64,000 nt of DNA, taken from assembly GCA_028864975.1 (NCBI GenBank), contig JAGWLG010000010.1:26352-90351 (forward strand). The letters are read 5' to 3'. The translations under genes and the position numbers were made by a program. Positions 57,662 to 64,000 of this stretch are shown here, piece by piece. Origin of the DNA: Thermoplasmata archaeon. Lineage in GTDB: Archaea; Thermoplasmatota; Thermoplasmata; Lutacidiplasmatales; UBA184. Numbering within the stretch: the stretch's first letter is position 1; the number at the start of each line of letters is the position of its first letter. Under the pieces are notes generated by a model. It did not search any database. It worked only from the letters and a program-made list of their open reading frames with translations, and had not been told where the DNA came from.

Positions 57662-58419
57662 AGGGGGCCCCGCCCACCATCGGGGTGGACGACCGAAGGC
57701 GCCTGGAGGGAGAGAAGTCGCGCCTCCGTAGGGAGGTCTGGGACTCGCTCCAAGCGAAGGGGGTCGCCCGTTTCCCATTCCCTCCGCACGACCGCATTCC
57801 GAACTTCGAGGGGTCGAAGGAGGCCGCGGAGCGGCTCGCGGCCGCACCTGAGTTCCAGAGGGCCCGTGTGGTCAAGTCGAACCCTGATGCTCCCCAGCTC
57901 CCGTTCCGGACCTTGGTGCTCCGGGAAGGGAAGTCGCTCGTGATGGCGGTCCCCCGCCTCAGGGAACCCGCGTGCTTCCGGATCTTCCCGGAGGGGACCC
58001 ACGTGGTCCCCACCATCGAAGTGGCGATGCGCCAGGGACGGCCCCTTGTTCCCGAGGAAGTTCCCCACGTCGACCTGGTCATGGCCGGAAGTGTGGCGGT
58101 CGGCCCACGTGGCGAGCGGGTGGGGAAGGGCGGGGGATTCTCCGACCTCGAGTGGGGGCTGCTCTCTGCCGTGGACAAGGTCGATGCCTCCACGGTCGTC
58201 GCGACCACGGTCCACGACCTCCAGCTTCGCACTTCGATGCTCCCCGTCCTCCCCCACGACGTCCCGTTGGATCTAGCGTCGACCCCTTCGCGGCTGCTGC
58301 GCCCACCGAAGTCTCTCGGACGTCCGAGGGGGATCCTCTCGGAGGAGCTCACCGATGCCACTCGCGCGCAGGTGGACTGGCTCCCCCGATGGATGGCTGC
58401 CCAGACGCGCAAGCGCTGA
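57658..58419 (+). CDS. 5-formyltetrahydrofolate cyclo-ligase-like protein
   Basis: This 253-residue protein resembles MTHFS, which converts 5-formyl-THF to methenyl-THF with ATP. RRLEGEKSRLRREVWDSLQA is the N-terminal basic helix. AEFQRARVVKSNPDAPQLPF and the acidic C-terminal region of the family follow. VGKGGGFSDLEWGLL corresponds to the G-x-G-G-G-[YF]-D/Y signature. HVDLVMAGSVAVG fits the strand before it. It is about 40 residues longer than bacterial MTHFS. Many archaea use methanopterin instead of folate, so the true substrate is open. The ATG overlaps the ATPase stop (ATGA). Confidence 0.75.
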   Translation: MKGAPPTIGVDDRRRLEGEKSRLRREVWDSLQAKGVARFPFPPHDRIPNFEGSKEAAERLAAAPEFQRARVVKSNPDAPQLPFRTLVLREGKSLVMAVPRLREPACFRIFPEGTHVVPTIEVAMRQGRPLVPEEVPHVDLVMAGSVAVGPRGERVGKGGGFSDLEWGLLSAVDKVDASTVVATTVHDLQLRTSMLPVLPHDVPLDLASTPSRLLRPPKSLGRPRGILSEELTDATRAQVDWLPRWMAAQTRKR

Positions 58420-58569
58420 GCGCGCACGGGCTCAAGCGTCGTGACGTCGCCCGCGGCGAAGCTTCCCGCGTCCTGCTTCCTCGGTGCGCCAACGCGGAAC
58501 CTCTCCCGAAATGGCTCGTTCGCAGGGAGGGGCGGCTTCTGGTTCGGGGAGCCAGCCTCCTCTACACGA

Positions 58570-60726
58570 CTACGTTGGGGGAGGCGCAGGAGGTGTGCCC
58601 CCCGCGGGAGGGGGTGCCGGCGGCGTGGCGGGAGCCGCGGGAGAGCTCGAAGAAGGGACCGTGGGGTGACGCGTCCGCATGATGCGGAACCCCAGGTAGG
58701 ATGCGACCGACGCGACCGCCACGACGGCGATAACGATCGGGATCCACGGAGGGATACCCCCCTGGCCCGCGGGTTGGGGCGCGGCGTGGCCCGGATTCAC
58801 GACCTGGACGGTGTACACCGTGTGTTCCATCCAGCCGTACTGGCTCGCGTTCACGTAGAGATGGACCGTCCCCGCGGTGCTGAGCGCGGTGAGGTTCACC
58901 TGGTAGCCCGAGGTCGAGTTCAGGGTCGCCAGGGTCGAGGGGACCATCGCCCAGGAGATGTGGACCCCCTCACCGGCGTACAGCGGCTGGCCGTTCTCGT
59001 CGGAGGCCTGGGCGGAGAGAAGGATGCTGTTGTTGAAGTCGACGCTGGTGGACGGGGTCGCCCGGACCGCGAGCGCATTGAGGGTCGAGTTCGTGCACAG
59101 CGCCTGGGCGGTGTAGAAGGTCGTCCACCCGGAGGCCCCCCCGCCCGGCTGGTTCAGGAACATCGTGTCGACGTACTGCCCCTGCGCCGCCACCTCGAGG
59201 AAGTTGGGAACCTGGTTCGAGACGTTCACGGGCCCGATCGTCTGGTAGGTCCATGCGCTGTTGTTGTAGGTGACCACGGTCGGTTGCGCCGAGCTCGCCG
59301 AGGGGTCGGCCAGGGCCTCGTCCCCAAGGGTCACGCCGCACGCCCCGAAGGTCGCGCCCATGGTATCGTAGACGGCGCTCCCGGGGTTGATCTCGTTGAC
59401 GGTCGTGTTCTGCCAGCTCGGGGCCGACCCCCAGATGACGTTGAGCCCCATGTAGCCGTTCCCGCCCTGGCTCGCCGACTTCGACGAGGCGTTCTGGACC
59501 CCGAGGAAGGTCGTGCCGGCTCCGAGCAGGACCCCCGCGATCCCGCCTCCAACGGTGGGGGTCGTGTACACCGATTCGTAGGTGGCTTCGAGGTCGGGGA
59601 CGACCCCGCCGGAGCTCGAGGCCCAGGTCGTATTGCCGTCCGCGAGCACCGTGCCCTCGTACTGCGCGATGTCCTTCTGGGGCAGACCACCGGGGGTCGT
59701 GTCCACCCGGACATAGACGACGTCCACCTTCGACGACCCGGACAGGATCAGGGGTTGCCAGGCGTTGACCGCAGGGGCGTTCGGAGCTTCCCCACAGCAG
59801 TAGTCGTACGCGTCCGGTACTGACTCCTGCCAGGGCGAGGAGGTGGAGCCTCCCGGCGTCGTCGGAAGGGCCGAGAGCGGGATGCCCACGACCCAGACCA
59901 CCGAGGCGGCGGAGTTCCCTCCGGTCCCGGACACCCAGAGCGGCGGCATCCCCTGGAACGCGATGAGGAGCGTGGCGTTGTTGAACACGGTCTCCGTGAC
60001 CATCGAGGGGGAGATGCAGCAGCCTCCGGGGGTGTGGAATCCCGGTGGCTCGGCGACCACGTTCACCCAAGGCCCGCTCAGGTCACCGCTGGGGTCGTAG
60101 GTCACGGCCACGCCGTTCGAGAGGTCGTTCCACGCCGAGCTGTCGCCCGTCAAGAGATAGGCGATGAAGGAGACGATCTTGCCATTCCAGCTTGCGGTGG
60201 CGACCCAGCATCCCGGGCCGTCGCCGCTGGTCCCCGCCGTCAAGGGGGTGCCCAGCTGCGTCGCCTGCCAAGCTCCGCTCTGATTGCTGAGGAGGTAGAG
60301 GTTGCCCCCGGCTCCGTTGGAGTAGTTCGTGTAACAAGTGTAGGCTGTCTTGCCCTGGGTCTCGAGGTTCCCCATCGTGTCGCGATAGCCGTTGCCCAAG
60401 CCTAGGACGGCCTGCGAGCTGCCCAGCCAACGAAGGTGCCAAGGTAGGGGGGCCGCGCTCGGGGAGACGGTCGAGCTCGAGCGCACCACGAGGGTGGTCG
60501 GGCCCGCCCCGCGGGCGTGGAGCGGAAGCCCCGACACGAGCGCAGCTCCCGTGGCGGTCACGGCGAGCAGCGCGACCAGCACCGCCGCGCACGCCAGGGA
60601 GGACACAGGGAGGTCCGCCGTTGGGCAGGACGCTGCGGCTCGGGAGGCGGCCCTAGCGCACAGGGAGGATCGGTGGTCGGAGAGGTCGCTTCTCAGGGCG
60701 GCAGTGGTCGTGCTCTTGGTGTTCAT
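58570..60726 (-). CDS. Anchored surface protein with propeller-like outer domain and proline-rich tail
   Basis: This 718-residue protein has an N-terminal signal helix at about 42-62 (SLACAAVLVALLAVTATGAA) and a large outer domain with many NxS/T sites, aromatic-Gly strands and paired cysteines (GGCCISPS, YDYCCGE), resembling a sialidase-type or BNR propeller without clear Asp-box repeats. A beta-sandwich of about 90 residues (VRATPSTSVDFNNSILLSAQ) follows, then a membrane helix near 665-685 and a cytoplasmic tail of Pro and Ala (PPAPPPAGGTPPAPPP). GGGAGGAG lies 8 nt before the ATG, and the upstream surface gene ends 19 nt away. No enzymatic motif is assigned. Confidence 0.72.
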   Translation of the reverse strand: MNTKSTTTAALRSDLSDHRSSLCARAASRAAASCPTADLPVSSLACAAVLVALLAVTATGAALVSGLPLHARGAGPTTLVVRSSSTVSPSAAPLPWHLRWLGSSQAVLGLGNGYRDTMGNLETQGKTAYTCYTNYSNGAGGNLYLLSNQSGAWQATQLGTPLTAGTSGDGPGCWVATASWNGKIVSFIAYLLTGDSSAWNDLSNGVAVTYDPSGDLSGPWVNVVAEPPGFHTPGGCCISPSMVTETVFNNATLLIAFQGMPPLWVSGTGGNSAASVVWVVGIPLSALPTTPGGSTSSPWQESVPDAYDYCCGEAPNAPAVNAWQPLILSGSSKVDVVYVRVDTTPGGLPQKDIAQYEGTVLADGNTTWASSSGGVVPDLEATYESVYTTPTVGGGIAGVLLGAGTTFLGVQNASSKSASQGGNGYMGLNVIWGSAPSWQNTTVNEINPGSAVYDTMGATFGACGVTLGDEALADPSASSAQPTVVTYNNSAWTYQTIGPVNVSNQVPNFLEVAAQGQYVDTMFLNQPGGGASGWTTFYTAQALCTNSTLNALAVRATPSTSVDFNNSILLSAQASDENGQPLYAGEGVHISWAMVPSTLATLNSTSGYQVNLTALSTAGTVHLYVNASQYGWMEHTVYTVQVVNPGHAAPQPAGQGGIPPWIPIVIAVVAVASVASYLGFRIMRTRHPTVPSSSSPAAPATPPAPPPAGGTPPAPPPT

Positions 60727-60745
60727 GCTCGGCTCCTCCCAGGGT

Positions 60746-63700
60746 TCATCCGGGTCCCGTGGGCGGGGGAGGGACCGAGGGAGGATAGGAAGCGGGCAGG
60801 GGCGGCGCCGCCGGAGGATAGGAAACCGGTGGAGCTGACGGAGGCGGAGGCGGCGGGCTCGGAGTCGGGGGGGCGGGCGGTGCGGGCACGGAGGGCGCCG
60901 CCGGTGCTGCGGGGGTCGACGGAGCGGGGGGCGCCAGGAAGGAGGTGGGTGGCGTACGACGCTTCCGCAGGACGAGGGCCTCGACGACCACCAGCGCGAT
61001 GAGCGTACCCAGGACCCCGACGAGAGCGTAGCCTTCGAGCGCAGGCAGGCCCAGGAACTCGGCGGGCGGGGTCGAGGTCGAAGTGCTTGCGGAGACGGTC
61101 ACGGTCGCGGTGCCTTGGGCCGACGAGGAACCGAGCGAAGCGGTGACCGTGATGGTCACCGTCTCGGCGGTGCTTCCGGCGGTGTAGGTCGTGGTCGTCC
61201 CGGTCGTCATGGAGAAGCTCCCGTCGCTCGGGGACGCCGACCAGCTGTAGGTGATTCCGGTGGAGGGGCAGGGGCTCGGCGCGCACGTGGGGCTCGCCAC
61301 GAGGCTCGTGCTCCCTCCCGTCGAAACGCCCGTCGAGGACGGCGTGACCGCGACGGAACTGACCGTGGGAGCAGAGGAACCTGCCGAGACCGTGATCGTG
61401 ACACTGTTCGAGTGCGAGGAGGTCCCCAGGGTCGCGGTCACGGACACCACGTCCGTCCCTGCGGAGGGGCCCGCGGTGAAGGTCACGGGGGTTCCGCTGG
61501 CAGGCGTAAGTGACCCCACGGAGTTGCTCGCTGACCACGCGTAGGTTACGCCGGAGAGGCAGGGGGAGGGAGTGCAGGTGGGGGAGGCCGACAGGCTCTC
61601 GGAGCCACCGGTGGTGAGCTGGGGGTTGGGCGCGGTGATCGAGACGCCGGTCAGCGTAGGTGAGCTCACTGGCACAAGAGTGAGCTTGACGGCGGCGCTC
61701 TGCACCCGGACGCCGTTGAGCGTCCCATTCGCGAAGAGGGTGTCGGTCCCCGCGACGGTGCCCGCGTGGAACGTCACGGTCGCCCCCGTCGTGGGAACGA
61801 GGGAACCCAGCGTGTTCGTCGCGTTCCAGGTGTAGGTGGTGCCGACGGGGCACGGCCCTCCCGTGCATGTCGGGCTCGCGGCGAAGGCCTGGGAGGTTCC
61901 GACGGTCACCGTCGCGGTCGCCGGATTGACGAGGACCGTGGCGAGCGTCGGGACGATCTGGACCGTGACCCCAGAGCTCTGGACGGTCTTGCCGTTGAGC
62001 GTTGCGTTCACGAAGAGGGTGTCCACGCCCGCGCCGGAGCCCGCGGTGAAGGTCACGCTGCTCCCGGTCGTCGCGGAGAGGTTTCCCTTGGCGTTCGTCT
62101 TCGACCAGGCGAAGGTCGTGCCCGGAGGGCAGGGCCCGGTGGAGCACGTCGCGCTCGCGCTGAAGGTCGCCGTGCCGCCGGGAGCGACGGTTGCGGAAGG
62201 CGGGGCCACCGCGACCGAGGTCAAGAGCGGACCGTTCGGGGAGATGATGGAGAGCGTTCCGCCCGGCAGGTTGGAGGCATAGACGAGGTCGTTCGTCGGG
62301 TCGAACCCGAAGCCGTTCTGCCACATGCCCAGAGGGAAGCTCCCAACGATGGCGGAGGTGGCGGTGTTGATCACCGTCGCTTTGGCCTGGGGGTACAGGG
62401 GGGCGGACGCGACGTAGAGGAGTTGGTCGTTCGTGTCGATCACGCCTCCGAAGAGGAGCTGCCCCACTGCGATCGAGCCGGTCGAGCGCTGGGTCGTGGC
62501 ATCGATGACCGAGACATTTCCGCTGTTCGAGTTCAGGACGTAAACCACGTTGGTCGCGTTGTCGTAGAGGACCCCCTGGGGGTACGTGCCCACGGCGACG
62601 GCCCCCACGCTCTTCCCGGTGGCCGCCGAGACGATCGAGACGTTGCCGGCAGCGGGGTTGGCAAGATAGAGGTCCTGGTTCGAACCATCGTAGGCGATGG
62701 CATAGGGACGAGGTCCTGACGACCCGCCTCCAGCGTAAAGAACAGAACCGATGATTGTGTTCGAGGAGGTCGAGACCTCCAGGTACCCCGGATAGAACTG
62801 ACCGATGACGTCGACCTGGCTTCGACCCGTGTCCAGGGCCAGACCGATGGGGTTCACTCCGGGTCCCCAGGGGATCTGGAGGTTGGCGACCGCGGCCCCG
62901 GTCGCCGCATCGATGACGGTGAGATTGTCGCTCCACTCGTTCGCCACGTAGATCTCGCCGTTGGTCGCGTCGTAGAGGATCGCGTCCGGCGCGATCCCGG
63001 CGGGCAACCATCCGACGACGTGGTCGTTCGCCGTCGAGAAGATGGTGACATTGCCTCCGCCCTCGTTCACGACGTAGAGGTCCCCGCTGGTGGGGTCGAG
63101 CGCCATGGACAGGGGACCGGTGCCCATCGGTACCGACCCTTGCACGGCCACCGGGAGCGCGGGTGAAATCGACGCGAGCTGGTCAGTGGACCAACCGGTC
63201 AGAAAGACCGTGCCCGAGCTCGGGTCGACCGCGAGGACAGGGGAATCCTCCTGGTTCGTGAGGGGTGGAACGACCGTGGGACCGATGGACAAGGTCCCGG
63301 CGACCGTGTTCGAAGCCCCGTCGATGACCTCGAGGTTCGTCCCCCCGTAGTTCAGGGCGGTCCCCCACCCCGTCACGTAGAGGTCGCCGTTGAACGCATC
63401 GAAGACGACGTCGGTGGGAGCCCAACCGCCCGTCACCGTGGTCACGACGCTCTGGGTCGAGGGGTCGACCACCGCCACACTGTTGGTCTGCCCATCTGCG
63501 ACGTAGAGGTCGCCGTTGGCACTATCGAACGCGATCGACGAGGGTTGCGCCCCCGTGGGCAGGGTGACCGAGGCGACCGATGCCTGCGTGGCCGCATCGA
63601 AGACCGTGAGGTTGAGGCTGTTCATGTTCGCGACGTACATGTCGCGGTTGACGGGGTCGTAGCCGATGGCATCCGGGGCCGACCCGGTGGGGACCCCGCC

Positions 63701-64000
63701 CACGAAGGTGCGGGTCGTGCCGTTGAGCGCGCTGACGTTGTTCCCGTAGCAACCCGCAATGTAGATCTCGGTGTTCACCGGGTCGTAGCCGAGGGCGCAC
63801 CAGCCGGGCACCCAGGAAGGGGAGAAGATCACGGCGACGCGGGTGTTGGTTGTCGTATTGATCACAAGCACCGTGCCAGAGGCCGTGCTTGCGGTGAAGA
63901 TCTCGTGGGTGGCCGCGTCGTAAGCGACGCCGACGGGGTTCGCGTCGGTGTAGATCCACTTTACTGGTGCACCTGTGGTGGCGTTGGCCACCTCCACCAT
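60746..64000 (-). CDS. Surface protein with YVTN-type beta-propeller (5' end outside window)
   Basis: The frame is open to the window end and shows no signal peptide, so the gene begins outside. The visible 1084 residues start with 14 or more YVTN/NHL-like repeats of about 42 residues (for example YDPVNRDMYVANMNSLNLTV, FDSANGDLYVADGQTNSVAV), forming one or two propellers. About five Ig-like (BIG-type) domains follow, with the repeated CTGGPCPVGTTYTWNA or C-x3-P-C-P-x-G-T motif. A membrane helix lies near 1000, and a long cytoplasmic proline/alanine/serine tail closes the protein. It is an adhesin-like protein, coupled by close spacing to the next gene. Confidence 0.75.
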   Translation of the reverse strand: MVEVANATTGAPVKWIYTDANPVGVAYDAATHEIFTASTASGTVLVINTTTNTRVAVIFSPSWVPGWCALGYDPVNTEIYIAGCYGNNVSALNGTTRTFVGGVPTGSAPDAIGYDPVNRDMYVANMNSLNLTVFDAATQASVASVTLPTGAQPSSIAFDSANGDLYVADGQTNSVAVVDPSTQSVVTTVTGGWAPTDVVFDAFNGDLYVTGWGTALNYGGTNLEVIDGASNTVAGTLSIGPTVVPPLTNQEDSPVLAVDPSSGTVFLTGWSTDQLASISPALPVAVQGSVPMGTGPLSMALDPTSGDLYVVNEGGGNVTIFSTANDHVVGWLPAGIAPDAILYDATNGEIYVANEWSDNLTVIDAATGAAVANLQIPWGPGVNPIGLALDTGRSQVDVIGQFYPGYLEVSTSSNTIIGSVLYAGGGSSGPRPYAIAYDGSNQDLYLANPAAGNVSIVSAATGKSVGAVAVGTYPQGVLYDNATNVVYVLNSNSGNVSVIDATTQRSTGSIAVGQLLFGGVIDTNDQLLYVASAPLYPQAKATVINTATSAIVGSFPLGMWQNGFGFDPTNDLVYASNLPGGTLSIISPNGPLLTSVAVAPPSATVAPGGTATFSASATCSTGPCPPGTTFAWSKTNAKGNLSATTGSSVTFTAGSGAGVDTLFVNATLNGKTVQSSGVTVQIVPTLATVLVNPATATVTVGTSQAFAASPTCTGGPCPVGTTYTWNATNTLGSLVPTTGATVTFHAGTVAGTDTLFANGTLNGVRVQSAAVKLTLVPVSSPTLTGVSITAPNPQLTTGGSESLSASPTCTPSPCLSGVTYAWSASNSVGSLTPASGTPVTFTAGPSAGTDVVSVTATLGTSSHSNSVTITVSAGSSAPTVSSVAVTPSSTGVSTGGSTSLVASPTCAPSPCPSTGITYSWSASPSDGSFSMTTGTTTTYTAGSTAETVTITVTASLGSSSAQGTATVTVSASTSTSTPPAEFLGLPALEGYALVGVLGTLIALVVVEALVLRKRRTPPTSFLAPPAPSTPAAPAAPSVPAPPAPPTPSPPPPPPSAPPVSYPPAAPPLPASYPPSVPPPPTGPG

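Noticed and set aside
60900..62200. Repeated GC-rich segments near the right edge
   Set aside because: They encode diverged Ig-like domains of the surface protein and are not a DNA repeat or mobile element.

Overview
The window looks like a GC-rich (about two thirds G+C) archaeal chromosome. The archaeal calls rest on both subunits of DNA topoisomerase VI, an Lsm/Sm-like protein, a CTP-dependent riboflavin kinase with an N-terminal helix-turn-helix, the archaeosine radical-SAM enzyme RaSEA, the tiny ribosomal protein L41e, and TATA-type promoters sitting about 25-35 nt before start codons. Large PKD/kelch/beta-propeller surface proteins, tandem winged-helix regulators and a DUF835 domain suggest a Thermoplasmatota lineage outside the classical Thermoplasmatales (which lack Topo VI). 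That lineage call is inference. No tRNA, rRNA, CRISPR array, insertion sequence or phage gene was seen.

Layout. 0-8 kb: end of a TPR-bearing regulatory ATPase, then a leftward housekeeping and stress block (Lsm-ribK-raSEA operon, dnaK, hsp20, thioredoxin, small membrane and START-like proteins). 8.4-12 kb: rightward metabolic genes (M20 amidohydrolase, VOC protein, DUF1801 protein, cysteine desulfurase). 12-18 kb: a leftward ion and osmotic-stress block (UspA, Na+/H+ antiporter, RCK protein, HAD phosphatase, MscS channel, GT4 glycosyltransferase). 19-21 kb: a two-gene ABC exporter behind a perfect 17-bp palindrome.

22-40 kb: a large accessory cell-surface region. It holds repeated cassettes in which a big exported protein (kelch+PKD, Ig/TIG-like, or PQQ propeller) is translationally coupled, by stop/start overlap, to a small polytopic membrane protein. 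Zinc-ribbon and proline-rich cytoplasmic proteins lie nearby. A tandem winged-helix regulator sits between two of three copies of a conserved 20-bp element that lies upstream of these surface genes. The right edge (58.5-64 kb) carries two more surface proteins with proline-rich cytoplasmic tails.

39.7-46.3 kb: rpl41e, a P-loop kinase, and a compact lysine operon dapA-dapB-lysC-lysA-dapL with nearly all genes overlapping. It encodes the diaminopimelate-aminotransferase route, with asd and dapF not present. 46.4-49.3 kb: small regulators and unknowns, including two paralogous 79-residue ribbon-helix-helix proteins and a pair of tiny coupled genes. 49.2-58.4 kb: a full-length ATPase with a DUF835 domain inserted between Walker A and Walker B (paralogue of the gene cut by the left edge), topoisomerase VI, a DUF4143 ATPase with a palindromic operator, and a 5-formyltetrahydrofolate cyclo-ligase-like protein.

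Starts were re-chosen where Shine-Dalgarno sequences, overlaps or TATA spacing argued for it. Long open frames opposite real genes were treated as high-GC shadows.
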